DNA of 64,000 nucleotides from Methylobacterium nodulans ORS 2060. Lineage in GTDB: Bacteria > Pseudomonadota > Alphaproteobacteria > Rhizobiales > Beijerinckiaceae. The position numbers were made by a program, and so were the translations under genes. The notes under the pieces were generated by a model. That model was not told where the DNA came from and did no database searches. It worked only from the letters and a program-made list of their open reading frames with translations. Shown here one piece after another: positions 8,324 to 17,481 of the stretch. Position 1 is the stretch's first letter; the number at the start of each line of letters is the position of its first letter. Location: contig NC_011894.1 of the NCBI RefSeq assembly GCF_000022085.1, positions 7,549,001-7,613,000 on the forward strand, written 5' to 3'.

Positions 8324-9448
8324 TTAAGGGACGGCCGCGGCGGCAAGACCCATGGCGACCGGCCTGAAGGCCGCAAGGAGCTGCCTGTCGAGCTTCTGTC
8401 CCATCCGGTCCATCGCCGCCCAGGCCTCTGCGGGACCGATCGGAGCGCGGTAGGGACGCCGCTCGGTCAGGGCCGAGCAGATGTCGCAGATCGTCACGAG
8501 CCGCACGAGATCGCCGATCGCCCCGCCGCGGAGCCCGTCGGGATAGCCCGAGCCGTCGAGCATCTCGTGGTGGTGTCGCACCACGTCGAGGATCTCGGCA
8601 TCGAATCCCGGCTGCCGGGCCAGCAGCGCCGCCCCGATGACCGGATGCCTGCGCATCACCGCCATCTCCTCTGCGGAGAGGCTGCTCGGCTTGTTGAGGA
8701 TGGCGAGCGGGATCCGGGCCTTGCCGACATCATGGAGCAGGGCCGCCCGCACCAGCCGCTCCTGGTCGTGCCGCCGGAATCCGAGGAGCCCGGCGAAAGC
8801 GCCCGCGTAGCCGGCCACGCCGAGCGAGTGCTGGTAGACCCCGATCTCGTGGGTGCGGATGACGTCGAGCCAGGCGCGAATTCCCGCCTCCGCTATGGCC
8901 TCCAGGACGATCTCGGTGCCGGCATCGATGTCGTCGAGGCTCAAGGCCACGCCGTTCGCGGCGGCCTGGAAGAGCCGTGAGACCAGCGCGTTGGCTTCCG
9001 CGGCCTGCGCACGGGCCTGCCGCAGCGGTTCGGCCGCGCGGGCTTCCGCCTCCGCCTCGATCAAGGCGAGGAGCGTCGCCCTGAGCTCGGCCTGGGAGGC
9101 GGTGGGCGGCAGCACCTGCGCAGCGCCGAGCGCCCGCGCCCGCGCGAGGGTGACCGGGCTGAGGTCCCGGGCGAGACAGAGGCAGGGGGCGCCGCGGGCA
9201 CGCACGCGGCTCATCGCGCGCCGGATCCCCGCCAGAATGGCGGCGTCATCGAGGGCGACGTCGAGCACCGCCGCCTGGAACCGGCCCGGCGGCAGGCCTT
9301 CGCCCGGGAGCAGGGCGATGCAGGGCAGAAGGCGCGCGAGGCTGCCGGCGAGCGTTCGGGCCGTCCGCGGCTCGTCCGTGATCAGCAGGATGAATCCGTC
9401 CCGCATGGCATGCCCCGCACGATCTCCCGACCCAGGAGCCGGCTCCAT
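8324..9448 (-). CDS. HD-GYP phosphodiesterase with degenerate receiver
   Basis: 374 residues. The N-terminal 120 residues resemble a response-regulator receiver: AAVLDVALDD offers a possible phospho-acceptor but the usual conserved lysine is missing. A coiled linker rich in Ala/Glu/Arg follows, then an HD-GYP domain with HDVGK, the HHHEMLDGSGYPDGL signature and a DICSALTERRPYR block. Intact HD-GYP domains usually hydrolyse cyclic di-GMP. The start at 9448 has GGTAAGGAGC directly upstream. What it senses is unknown. Confidence 0.88.
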   Translation of the reverse strand: MEPAPGSGDRAGHAMRDGFILLITDEPRTARTLAGSLARLLPCIALLPGEGLPPGRFQAAVLDVALDDAAILAGIRRAMSRVRARGAPCLCLARDLSPVTLARARALGAAQVLPPTASQAELRATLLALIEAEAEARAAEPLRQARAQAAEANALVSRLFQAAANGVALSLDDIDAGTEIVLEAIAEAGIRAWLDVIRTHEIGVYQHSLGVAGYAGAFAGLLGFRRHDQERLVRAALLHDVGKARIPLAILNKPSSLSAEEMAVMRRHPVIGAALLARQPGFDAEILDVVRHHHEMLDGSGYPDGLRGGAIGDLVRLVTICDICSALTERRPYRAPIGPAEAWAAMDRMGQKLDRQLLAAFRPVAMGLAAAAVP

Positions 9449-9657
9449 GCTCCTTACCGCTGATCGCCCGATCCTCGAATAGATCGGTTAAGCTTTCCCT
9501 TGAAAGAGGGCGATTGGCGCATGTGGATTGATGAGAGGCGTCGCGGAGCGGTCGATCATCGTCGGGCCTGTCCCGCCAACGCCCGATCGAGGCCGTTCCG
9601 CAACGAAGGCGTGAATCGTTGTTGCCGCTGAACTCGCTCATGACCCTGGGTAAGGAT

Positions 9658-9688
9658 CAAAAAAAGGCCTCCGCCATGCGGAGGCCTT
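9658..9688 (-). terminator. rho-independent terminator of lexA
   Basis: On the minus strand a perfect 9-bp stem (GGCCTCCGC/GCGGAGGCC) with a 3-nt loop is followed by seven T residues. It begins 28 bp after the lexA stop. Confidence 0.9.
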
Positions 9689-9716
9689 GGCTTACGCCCC
9701 GTTTCGGGGGCGACGT

Positions 9717-10439
9717 TCAGTACTTGCGGATGAGGCTCACGAGGCGGCCCTGGATGCGGACGCGGTCCGGCCCGAGCACCCGGGTCTCGTAGGCCGGATT
9801 CGCCGCTTCGAGCGCGATGGAGGAGCCGCGGCGGCGCAGGCGCTTGAGGGTCGCCTCCTCGTCATCGATCAGCGCCACCACGATGTCGCCGGTATTGGCC
9901 GTGTCCTGGCGACGAATCACCACGAGGTCGCCGTCGAGGATGCCGGCTTCGATCATCGAGTCGCCGCGCACTTCGAGCGCGTAATGCTCGCCGCCGGCCA
10001 GAAAGTCCGGCGACATCGCCACCGTGCGGCTCTGGCTCTGGATTGCCGAGATCGGCGTGCCGGCGGCGATCCGCCCCATCACCGGAATGCTGATCGAGCG
10101 TCCGTTGTCGTCGGAACCGAGGGAGGACGGCATCGGGGCGGCCTTGGCAGCCGGCGCGGCCGTCCGTCCGCCTTCGACCACGCTGGGGGTGAAGCGCACC
10201 ACCTCGCCCGAAGGAGGCACCACCGCATCGGGGATCCGAATGACCTCGATCGCGCGAGCCCGGTTCGGCAACCGCCGCAGGAAGCCGCGTTCCTCCAGGG
10301 CCGTGATCAGCCGATGAATGCCTGACTTGGACTTGAGATCGAGCGCGTCCTTCATCTCGTCGAAGGACGGGGGGACCCCCGTCTCGCGCATCCGCTGCTG
10401 GATGAAGCGGAGCAGGTCCAACTGCTTACGGGTGAGCAT
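9717..10439 (-). CDS. lexA: LexA repressor
   Basis: 240-residue SOS repressor and autoprotease. The winged-helix domain is at residues 1-70 ([29 protein letters not shown]). The Ala-Gly cleavage site is in GRIAAGTPI, the nucleophile serine in [10 protein letters not shown] and the general-base lysine in EATLKRL. The long linker between domains is typical of alphaproteobacterial LexA. The start at 10439 matches the family N-terminus. A GTTC-N7-GTTC box upstream points to autoregulation. Confidence 0.97.
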   Translation of the reverse strand: MLTRKQLDLLRFIQQRMRETGVPPSFDEMKDALDLKSKSGIHRLITALEERGFLRRLPNRARAIEVIRIPDAVVPPSGEVVRFTPSVVEGGRTAAPAAKAAPMPSSLGSDDNGRSISIPVMGRIAAGTPISAIQSQSRTVAMSPDFLAGGEHYALEVRGDSMIEAGILDGDLVVIRRQDTANTGDIVVALIDDEEATLKRLRRRGSSIALEAANPAYETRVLGPDRVRIQGRLVSLIRKY

Positions 10440-10499
10440 GGGGCACTCTCTTCGCCTGCGCCGATGCGCGATACGAAACAAATCGCGAACATGTTAGGC

Positions 10500-10514
10500 G
10501 TTCCTCAAGTGTTC
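10500..10514. promoter_or_regulatory. LexA (SOS) box of lexA
   Basis: GTTC-CTCAAGT-GTTC is a perfect match to the Rhizobiales SOS box, GTTC-N7-GTTC. It lies about 60 bp before the lexA start. Confidence 0.88.
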
Positions 10515-10944
10515 CGCAAGCGGGTGTGTCGGGTATCTCCGCGCTCGCCGGCTTTCGGCCGGCGCTTCTCCATCCGGTCAGGCCGGGCTTCCCGGGCGGG
10601 TCCAAAGCGGGATCTGAGGCATGTTCTGGCAGGCGGTGCGGAGCGGCTGGAAGCGGACGCCGACAACTTGGCCTGAAGGGCATGGAGCCGGTGCTGGCCC
10701 GGATCGGGGCCACGAATCCTTTGCCGAGAGCGATGCGGCGCCTGCGGACCTGACGATGAGGGCGGGGCGGGAACGGGATTGCTCCGGTGCCGGGCACGAC
10801 GTGAATCGCGTGGCACGGCCTGGAGGCGGCCGTGACCTGGCAGCCGGACCGGGATGGCTTACGGTCGGGCCGGGGCGCGCCCGCGCTCCCGGTCCATGGG
10901 CGGCGCTGCGGCTTTACGTGGTCCGGCAGCGCGCGGGTTCGGGG
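10515..10944. other. intergenic, no gene recognised
   Basis: GC-rich spacer between lexA and the next minus-strand gene. Several open frames run across it, but none has a ribosome site plus protein-like composition. Confidence 0.5.
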
Positions 10945-11280
10945 TCAGTCGATGGTGGTGATGATGCGGCGGGTGCGCGGCTCGACCACGTAGATGTCGT
11001 CGCCCGACGTCACGTAGCTGTAGCCCTTCAGGCGCGGGCTCTCCTCGATCACGGTCGGGGGCAGCGGATGAAGGTCGATGTCGGCCGGGAGCGTCGAGCC
11101 GACCGTCACGCGTTCCCGAATGCGCACGGGCGCCACGCGCTGCTCGGTGACGTACTTCTTGATGATCACGCGCTGAGGCGGGGCAATCTCGACCGGCTCC
11201 TCGGTGATCGTGACGGTCTGCGCGAGAGCGGCCCCTCCGATTAGGGTCAGAGCTGCTGCAGCAGACAATGCGCGCTTCAT
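10945..11280 (-). CDS. DUF1236 domain exported protein
   Basis: 111 residues with an N-terminal signal peptide (MKRALSAAAALTLIGGAALAQ, cleavage after ALA). The mature part ends in the DUF1236-like pattern DDIYVVEPRTRRIITTID. Such proteins are common, small and periplasmic in Rhizobiales, with no known role. I chose the start at 11280 for its TTGGAGGTGCTC ribosome site and because the signal peptide begins there. Confidence 0.82.
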   Translation of the reverse strand: MKRALSAAAALTLIGGAALAQTVTITEEPVEIAPPQRVIIKKYVTEQRVAPVRIRERVTVGSTLPADIDLHPLPPTVIEESPRLKGYSYVTSGDDIYVVEPRTRRIITTID

Positions 11281-11504
11281 GAGCACCTCCAAGTTGAACA
11301 ACCGTTCATCTTTCCCAAGGGGGAATGCGAGGTCGTTCAACGGTGAGGGTGTCCTCTTGTTCCGAGGGGCGTGGCTGGCCTGTGCAAGCGGCGAGGCGCC
11401 GGTGGACGGTGGCGGATTCAGGATCGTGGCCGTGGTCGGCGAGGCGGAGCCCGCCCTGGCCGCCCGCCCTGGCCGCACCGCGCGGCCAATGGCCCGAGTG
11501 TCCC

Positions 11505-12161
11505 TCAGCCCGCGACGCGCGCATCCCACCCGGCCATCATCATCCGAGCCACCGCTTCCAGCTCGGCCCGGCTCGCGCCGTCACGCGCCTGGAGTGACAT
11601 CCCGCCCTGGACGGTGAGGACGAGGCGGGCGAGCGCGCCGGTGTCGAGCGATTGCGGCAGCTCGCCCTCGGCCGCCGCGCGGGCAAGCCGCGCTTCGACC
11701 CGTGCCAGATTGCGGGCGCGCGCCGCGTGCACGAGATCGCCAAGCTCGGCGCTTCCCTCGCCGCCGACGGCCGAAAGCGTCACCATGCAGCCGAGAGGGT
11801 CATCGCGCCCGCACGCCTGCGTCAGGGCGGCGGCCGTGTCCATCAGGAGCGCCTCGACCGCGTCGCGCGCCGTGGCAGCCGCCGCGAAGTTCCCCCAGAC
11901 GCGGGGCTCGTACTGCTCGCCGTAGTGGCGCAGCGCCTCCGCGTAGAGCGCTTCCTTGGAGCCGAAGGCCGCGTAGAGGCTCGGCGAGCCGATGCCCATG
12001 GTCTCGGTCAGGTCGGAGATCGAGGTGGCAGCGTAGCCCTTGTGCCAGAACAGGCGCATGGCCTGCGCGAGAGCCGCCTCGCGATCGAAGGCGCGCGGGC
12101 GGCCACGGCTCCTGGACACCGTCGCACGCTTGGCAGACGGGGTGCGGGATGAATTCTGCAT
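11505..12161 (-). CDS. TetR family regulator
   Basis: 218 residues. The N-terminal helix-turn-helix is clear (GRPRAFDREAALAQAMRLFWHKGYAATSISDLTETMGIGSPSLYAAFGSKEALYAEALRHY). The C-terminal ligand domain resembles the type found in repressors next to oxidoreductases. It diverges from an SDR gene 81 bp away, and the two share two near-identical operator-like sequences, so it probably represses both. One operator overlaps the chosen ATG, so the true start could be a little further in. Ligand unknown. Confidence 0.88.
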   Translation of the reverse strand: MQNSSRTPSAKRATVSRSRGRPRAFDREAALAQAMRLFWHKGYAATSISDLTETMGIGSPSLYAAFGSKEALYAEALRHYGEQYEPRVWGNFAAAATARDAVEALLMDTAAALTQACGRDDPLGCMVTLSAVGGEGSAELGDLVHAARARNLARVEARLARAAAEGELPQSLDTGALARLVLTVQGGMSLQARDGASRAELEAVARMMMAGWDARVAG

Positions 12162-12174
12162 CGTTCGCTACATA
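12154..12174. promoter_or_regulatory. TetR operator-like site, copy 1
   Basis: A 21-bp sequence matching 12211..12231 at 16 of 21 positions (shared frame TTCTG..TCG.TC.CTACA.A). It overlaps the tetR start codon, as expected for an autorepressor. Confidence 0.6.
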
Positions 12175-12210
12175 AATTGCTTGACGGCTGGCCGCAACGC
12201 TCATATGCAT

Positions 12211-12231
12211 TTCTGTGTCGATCACTACAGA
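12211..12231. promoter_or_regulatory. TetR operator-like site, copy 2
   Basis: Second copy, embedded in an inverted repeat TTTCTGT-N10-ACAGAAA (12210..12233) just 9 bp before the SDR start. A repressor here would block the SDR promoter or ribosome site. Confidence 0.65.
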
Positions 12232-12242
12232 AAGGCTGAGCG

Positions 12243-12983
12243 ATGGTTGAGCTGACAGGCAAACGCGCCCTCGTGACGGGCGCCGCGCGCGGCATCGGCG
12301 CCGCAATCGCTGGCACCCTCGCCGCGCGAGGTGCGGACGTCGCCATCACCTACGAGCGGTCGGTGGAGCGCGCCGCCGAGGTCGTGCGCGCCGTCGAGGA
12401 GCAAGGGCGACGCGGCTTTGCCATCCAGGCCGACAGTGCCGATCCTGCGGCTGTGAGGCGCTCGGTGGACGAGGCGGCCTCGCAACTCGGCGGCCTCGAC
12501 ATCCTGGTCAATAATGCCGGCATCGCGCGCGGCGGGCCGCTCGCGGAGATGAGCCTCGCCGACATCGATGCCATCCTGGCGGTCAACATCCGCTCGGTCG
12601 TGCTCGCCTCGCAGGCCGCGATCCCGCACCTGAAGGAGGGCGGCCGGATCATCTCCATCGGCTCTTGCCTGGCCGAGCGGGTCGCCTTCGGTGGGGTGAC
12701 GGTCTATTCCATGTCGAAATCGGCCCTGATCTCGTTCACGCGGGGCCTGGCGCGCGAGCTCGGACCGCGCGGCATCACGGTCAACCTTGTCCACCCGGGC
12801 CCGACCGACACCGACATGAACCCCGCGGATGGAACCCAAGCCGACGCGCAGCGGGCGCTGATCGCGCTCGGCCACTACGGGACCGCGGACGATGTCGCCG
12901 CAGCGGTCGCTTTCCTGGCCAGCCCCGCCGCCCGGCAGATCACCGGAACGGGGCTCACGGTCGACGGCGGCGTGAACGCCTGA
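12243..12983 (+). CDS. SDR family oxidoreductase
   Basis: 246-residue classical short-chain dehydrogenase/reductase. It has the cofactor motif TGAARGIG, NNAG at about residue 90, the catalytic S...YxxxK (IGSCLAERVAFGGVTVYSMSKSAL) and a C-terminal ITGTGLTVDGGVNA. It resembles FabG-type 3-oxoacyl reductases, but many SDRs with other substrates look the same. It diverges from the tetR gene and is its likely target. Confidence 0.9.
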   Translation: MVELTGKRALVTGAARGIGAAIAGTLAARGADVAITYERSVERAAEVVRAVEEQGRRGFAIQADSADPAAVRRSVDEAASQLGGLDILVNNAGIARGGPLAEMSLADIDAILAVNIRSVVLASQAAIPHLKEGGRIISIGSCLAERVAFGGVTVYSMSKSALISFTRGLARELGPRGITVNLVHPGPTDTDMNPADGTQADAQRALIALGHYGTADDVAAAVAFLASPAARQITGTGLTVDGGVNA

Positions 12984-13049
12984 CGGTGCATGCGGCGCGA
13001 AATCTCTCTGGCCTAAATCGAACCTGACCTGCGTGGCAGCCGCTCTGCT

Positions 13050-13202
13050 CCTCATGCTGAGGTGTTGGCGATCGAAGATCGCGCAGGCTGCCTCGAAGCA
13101 CGCCTGAACGTTCGTCCAAGATCAGGGTGAGCAGGAGCACCGGTCCGGGGTGCTTCGAGGCTCCGTGCGATCTTCGATCGCCAGGAGCACCTCAGCATGA
13201 GG
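13050..13202. repeat. dispersed palindromic repeat, full copy
   Basis: Arms CCTCATGCTGAGGTG and CACCTCAGCATGAGG enclose further pairing pieces (GGCGATCGAAGATCGC with its reverse form, and CTCGAAGCA with TGCTTCGAG). The result is one long imperfect hairpin. It has no protein-like frame. Relatives lie at 2650, 13278, 19507 and 61310. Confidence 0.85.
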
Positions 13203-13277
13203 ACCGGTGGGGCTGCCATCGGGGGCCTTGCGGTCGGTTTCATCCGTTAGGGGCGGCTCGACCGGTGGTGAACTCAA

Positions 13278-13330
13278 TCGAAGCTGACCTGCGTGGCAGC
13301 CGCCCCGCTGCTCATGCTGAGGTGGGCCGG
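13278..13330. repeat. dispersed palindromic repeat, partial copy
   Basis: Repeats the flank and left arm of the element at 13018..13065 (GACCTGCGTGGCAGCCGC then CTCATGCTGAGGTG), then stops. The remaining spacer to 13467 holds nothing else I recognise. Confidence 0.75.
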
Positions 13331-13467
13331 CTCGTCGGCTCTTGCGTCGGCTTCCGCGCGGAGGGCGGCCGATGGTCCCGCCGGAAGGCGCATCACCTCC
13401 GCGCCCCGGCCGATGCGGAGGCGGACCGCCATCGGCGGTCCGCTGCCGTGAGTTGATCCCGGGCGCC

Positions 13468-14646
13468 TCAGAGCGCTTCGAGCGCCAGCGCGATGCCTTG
13501 GCCGCCGCCGATGCAGAGCGTCACGACGCCCCGCCGAAGGCCGTCACGGCGCATGGAATGCAGCAGGCGCGTGGTCAGGACGGCGCCCGTCGCGCCGATC
13601 GGGTGGCCATGTGCGATCGCGCCGCCCTCGACGTTGATGATGTCTTCGGGCAGGCCAAGCTCCTGGGCCACGGCCAGCGGCACGGCCGCGAAGGCCTCGT
13701 TGATCTCGATCCGCTCCACCTGCGCGAGCGTCCATCCGGCGCGCTCCATCGCCCGGCGGATCGCCGGCACCGGTCCCAGCCCGAACAGCCCCGGTTCGAC
13801 GGCGGCGATGCCGTAGGCGACGAGCCGGCCCAAGGGGGCGATGCCTCTCGCCTCGGCGGTGCCGCGCGCGGCCACGATCATCGCGGCGGCGCCGCTGTTG
13901 AGCCCCGGTGCGTTCCCCGCCGTAATGGTCCCGTCCTTCCGGAAGGCCGGCTTGAGCCTGGCGAGGATCTCCATCGTCGTGTCGGGCCGCGGCGCCTCGT
14001 CGGTCGCGAAGGTCTCGGGGCCCTTGCGGCCCTTGATCTCGACCGGGACGATCTCGGCCTCGAACGCTCCCGCGGCCTGAGCCGCCGCGAAACGCTGCTG
14101 CGAGCGGGCGGCGAAGCGGTCCTGCGCCTCGCGGGTGAGCTGGCAGCGTGCGGCGAGATCATCCGTGTGCCAGCCCGAATGCTCGCCCGAGAAGGCGTCG
14201 TTCAGCCCGTCCGTGAGCATGCTGTCGAGGATCTGGGCCGGCCCCATGCGGTAGCCCCAGCGGCCGCCCTCCAGCAGGTACGGCGCGCGGTCCATGTTCT
14301 CCATGCCGCCCGCCACCGCGATCTCCACCTCGCCGCTCACGATCTGCTGGGCCGCCGTGACGATCGCCTGCGCGCCCGAGCCGCAGACACGGTTCACGGT
14401 CAGCGCCGGCACCGAGACCGGCGCGCCGCCGCCGATCGCGGCCTGCCGGGCGGGATTCATGCGGTTGCCCGCCTGGACCACGTTGCCCATCACGACCGAG
14501 CCGACCTCGGCGGGATCGAGCCCCGCGCGCCGCAGGGTCTCCCGGACGACGACGGCGCCGAGATCGGTGGCGGGAATGCCCTTCAGGCTGCCGTTATAGG
14601 CTCCGATCGCGGTGCGCACCGGCTGGCACAGGACGATGTCTGTCAT
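13468..14646 (-). CDS. acetyl-CoA acetyltransferase (thiolase)
   Basis: 392-residue type II thiolase joining two acetyl-CoA, or cleaving acetoacetyl-CoA, as in polyhydroxybutyrate or ketone metabolism. The acyl-cysteine is in NRVCGSGAQA (about residue 88), with NEAFA, GGAIAHGHPIGATG (histidine) and the second cysteine in LCIGGGQG. GAGGAGATAAGC precedes the ATG. No PHB genes lie next to it; the adjacent same-strand genes are an efflux operon. Confidence 0.93.
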   Translation of the reverse strand: MTDIVLCQPVRTAIGAYNGSLKGIPATDLGAVVVRETLRRAGLDPAEVGSVVMGNVVQAGNRMNPARQAAIGGGAPVSVPALTVNRVCGSGAQAIVTAAQQIVSGEVEIAVAGGMENMDRAPYLLEGGRWGYRMGPAQILDSMLTDGLNDAFSGEHSGWHTDDLAARCQLTREAQDRFAARSQQRFAAAQAAGAFEAEIVPVEIKGRKGPETFATDEAPRPDTTMEILARLKPAFRKDGTITAGNAPGLNSGAAAMIVAARGTAEARGIAPLGRLVAYGIAAVEPGLFGLGPVPAIRRAMERAGWTLAQVERIEINEAFAAVPLAVAQELGLPEDIINVEGGAIAHGHPIGATGAVLTTRLLHSMRRDGLRRGVVTLCIGGGQGIALALEAL

Positions 14647-14667
14647 GCTTATCTCCTCGGGTCGCGC

Positions 14668-16299
14668 TCAATGCGCATCGGCGGAAGGGCCCTGCGGCGG
14701 CGCCACCTTGCGCATCAGCGGCACCAGCGCAGTGGCGAGGGCGAAGCAGGCGGCGATCGCCAGGAAGGCGTCGGCGTAGGTCATCGTCTGCGCCTCGCGG
14801 TAGGTGAGCGACCAGAGCTGGCGAAGACCGGCCGCCTGCCCGTGGGCGGCGTCGCCGAGGACGATGGTCGCGCGGGCGCTGATGCGCCCGAGTGCGTCCG
14901 TCATGCTGGCATTCGCTGCGGTCAGGTGCTCGGCGAGGCGCAGGAAGTGCAGGTTGGTGCGGTCGTTCAGGATCGTGCCGCAGGCTGCGATGCCGATCGC
15001 GCCGCCGAGGTTGCGCATCAGGTTGAACAGGCCCGAAGCGAGCTTGAGCTTGGCCGGGGGAAGGCCGCCGAGCGTCAGCGTGACGGTCGGGGCGACGGCG
15101 AATTGCTGGGCGAAGCCGCGCAGCGCCTGGGGCCAGAGGAGTTCGCGCCAGCCCCAATCGTGGGTGATGGGCGTGAACGACCACATGCTGAGCCCGAACA
15201 GGGCGAGGCCGAACATCATCAGCCAGCGCAGGTCGAAGCGCTTGGCGCACAGCGTGTAGGCGGGGATCGCCATCACCTGGAACACGCCCGTGGAGAACAC
15301 GGCCAGTCCGATCTGCAGGGCCGAGAAGCCCCGCACCCGCCCGAGGAAGAGCGGCGTCAGGTAGATGGTCGCGAAGATCCCGACGCCGGTGACGAACGAG
15401 AAGAGGCAGCCGAGCGCGAAGTTGCGGCTCTTCAGGGCCGTCAGGTCGACGACCGGATGAGCGTAGGTGAGGCTGCGCCAGACGAAGGCGATTCCGGTCA
15501 CGAGCGCGGTGATCGCGCAGAGGCGGACCGCCTCGTCGTCCAGCCACTCCCAGCGCGGGCCTTCCTCAAGGGCATATTCGAGGGTGCCGAGGAACACGGC
15601 CATGAGGGCGATGCCCAGGTAATCGGCCTGCCGCAGCAGCGAGAGGTCCGGCTCGTCGATGCGCACCAGGAGCGGGACGACGACCGCGACGAACACGCCC
15701 GGCACGAGGTTGACGAAGAACAGCCAGTGCCAGGAGTAGTTGTCGGTGATCCAGCCGCCCACCGTCGGTCCGAGCGTCGGCGCGAGGGAGGACAGGGCAC
15801 CGATGGTCGCCGCCGCCACCACGACCTTGCGGCCGGGGAAGAACGCGAAGGCGGTGGTGAACACGGTCGGGATCATCGAGCCGCCGAGGAAGCCCTGGAG
15901 CGCCCGGAACACGATCATGCTGCCGATGTCCCAGGCCCAGCCGCAGAGCAGGCTGGTCGCCGTGAAGCCGACCGCCGAGACGCAGAACAGCCAGCGCGTC
16001 GACATCACCCGGGCGAGGAAGCCCGAGAGCGGGATCACGATGATCTCGGCGATGAGATAGCTCGTCTGGACCCAGGCGACCTCGTCGGGGCTCGCCGAGA
16101 GCCCCCCGCCGATGTCCTTGAGCGAGGCCGAGACGATCTGGATGTCGAGGAGCGCGATGAAGAAGCCGACGCACATCGCCGCGAAGGCGAAGATCTTCTG
16201 GCCCTCCGTCAGCTGGCGCGGGGGCGAGATCGATCCGCCTGCGGCACCGGCGCGGCGGGGCGCGGCTGCGCCGGGCCGGAGAGCGAGGGCGGCGCTCAC
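14668..16299 (-). CDS. DHA2-family MFS efflux transporter (EmrB type)
   Basis: 543-residue multidrug exporter with 14 predicted membrane helices. The first carries FFIALLDIQIVSASLKDIGGGLSASPDEVAWVQTSYLIAE (motif D1 region), then GFLARVMSTRW (motif A) and GALSSLAPTLGPTVGGWI (motif C). The start is GTG at 16299, overlapping the HlyD stop as GTGA. It forms an inner-membrane pump with the HlyD-type adaptor encoded just upstream. Substrate unknown. Confidence 0.92.
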   Translation of the reverse strand: MSAALALRPGAAAPRRAGAAGGSISPPRQLTEGQKIFAFAAMCVGFFIALLDIQIVSASLKDIGGGLSASPDEVAWVQTSYLIAEIIVIPLSGFLARVMSTRWLFCVSAVGFTATSLLCGWAWDIGSMIVFRALQGFLGGSMIPTVFTTAFAFFPGRKVVVAAATIGALSSLAPTLGPTVGGWITDNYSWHWLFFVNLVPGVFVAVVVPLLVRIDEPDLSLLRQADYLGIALMAVFLGTLEYALEEGPRWEWLDDEAVRLCAITALVTGIAFVWRSLTYAHPVVDLTALKSRNFALGCLFSFVTGVGIFATIYLTPLFLGRVRGFSALQIGLAVFSTGVFQVMAIPAYTLCAKRFDLRWLMMFGLALFGLSMWSFTPITHDWGWRELLWPQALRGFAQQFAVAPTVTLTLGGLPPAKLKLASGLFNLMRNLGGAIGIAACGTILNDRTNLHFLRLAEHLTAANASMTDALGRISARATIVLGDAAHGQAAGLRQLWSLTYREAQTMTYADAFLAIAACFALATALVPLMRKVAPPQGPSADAH

Positions 16300-17468
16300 C
16301 GCGTCGCCTCCCCGATGACCATCCTGGCCGCCCCGGGGCGGCCGTCCGCGGGCTCTGCCGCATCCGTCCCGCCGCGCCGGTCCACGGTGGCGGTGACCGA
16401 CAGGCCCGGGCGCAGCTTGCCGAGGCGGGCGCCCTCGCCGTCGAGGCGGATGCGCACCGGCACGCGCTGCACGATCTTGGTGAAATTGCCCGTGGCGTTC
16501 TCGGGCGGCAGGATGCTGAACTGAGCGCCGGTGGCGGGAGCGAGGCTCTCGACATGGCCGCTGAAGGTTTCGTCCGGCAACACGTCCGCGACCACCGAGA
16601 CGCGCTGGCCCGGCCGCATCCGGGCGAGCTGGCTCTCCTTGAAGTTCGCGTCGACCCACAGCCCGTCGGCCGGGACGAGCGAGACGAGGCTCGCGCCCAC
16701 CGTGGCGTAGGAGCCCGTCCGGGCGCTGCGGTTGCCGACCACGCCATCGACGGGAGCCCGGACCTCGGTATAGCCGAGGTTCAGCCGCGCGATGTCCTGC
16801 TCCGCCCGGGCCTGCTCCCGCGCCGCCCGCACCTGACGCGTCTGCGTGTCGATGACCGCGAGCTGCCGCTCGGCCGCATCCAGGGTGGCATGCGCCTTCT
16901 CGACGGCGGCGGCGGCCTTCTTGTGGTCCGCCTCGGCCTGCTGGAAGCGCTGCTCGGACGCGTACTGATTGGCCGAAAGCTGGCGGTAGCGGGTGAGATC
17001 GAAGGCCGTCCGGGCGGCCTCGGCTTCGCTGGCGGCGAGGTCGGCGCGGGCCTGCGCGATCACGGCCCGCTGCAACGCGCGCGTGGCCTCCAGGTTGGCG
17101 AGCGCGGCGTCCTGCCCGGCGACGGCCGCCTCGGCGCGGGCCAGGGCGGCCCGGTAGTCCCGGTCGTCGATCCGCAGCAGGAGGTCGCCGGCGCGGATCC
17201 GCTGGTTGTCGCCGACCGCGACCGCGGCGACGAAGCCCGGCACCTTGCTGGCGATCACCGTGACGTCGCCACCCACATAGGCGTCGTCCGTCGTCTCCAG
17301 GAACCGGCCCGTCTCCCACCAGTAGCGGCCGTAGAGGCCCGCTCCCAGCAGCGCCGCGAGCGCCGCGAGCGGGATGAGGCGCCGCTTCCAGGCCCGCGGC
17401 GACGCGACCTGCGGCAGCACCGGCTCGCCGCTCGCCGTAAACCTGTCGACCGTGGCGGTGCTGCTCAT
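16296..17468 (-). CDS. HlyD/EmrA family adaptor protein
   Basis: 390-residue periplasmic adaptor. It has one N-terminal membrane helix (LIPLAALAALLGAGLYGRYWW), the biotinyl-lipoyl half TTDDAYVGGDVTVIASKVPGFV, a long Ala/Glu/Arg coiled-coil hairpin (about residues 90-210), the second lipoyl half YTEVRAPVDGVV and a beta-barrel. The ATG at 17468 is used; an upstream in-frame ATG would enter the regulator gene. It lies between hxlR and the MFS gene. Confidence 0.92.
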   Translation of the reverse strand: MSSTATVDRFTASGEPVLPQVASPRAWKRRLIPLAALAALLGAGLYGRYWWETGRFLETTDDAYVGGDVTVIASKVPGFVAAVAVGDNQRIRAGDLLLRIDDRDYRAALARAEAAVAGQDAALANLEATRALQRAVIAQARADLAASEAEAARTAFDLTRYRQLSANQYASEQRFQQAEADHKKAAAAVEKAHATLDAAERQLAVIDTQTRQVRAAREQARAEQDIARLNLGYTEVRAPVDGVVGNRSARTGSYATVGASLVSLVPADGLWVDANFKESQLARMRPGQRVSVVADVLPDETFSGHVESLAPATGAQFSILPPENATGNFTKIVQRVPVRIRLDGEGARLGKLRPGLSVTATVDRRGGTDAAEPADGRPGAARMVIGEATR

Positions 17469-17481
17469 GGTTCTCGTCCCG

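Noticed and set aside
13342..16524. Open frame of 1,060 codons on the plus strand
   Set aside because: It is exactly antisense to the thiolase and MFS genes and rich in Arg/Gly/Ala/Asp/Glu, the usual shadow of high-GC coding DNA.
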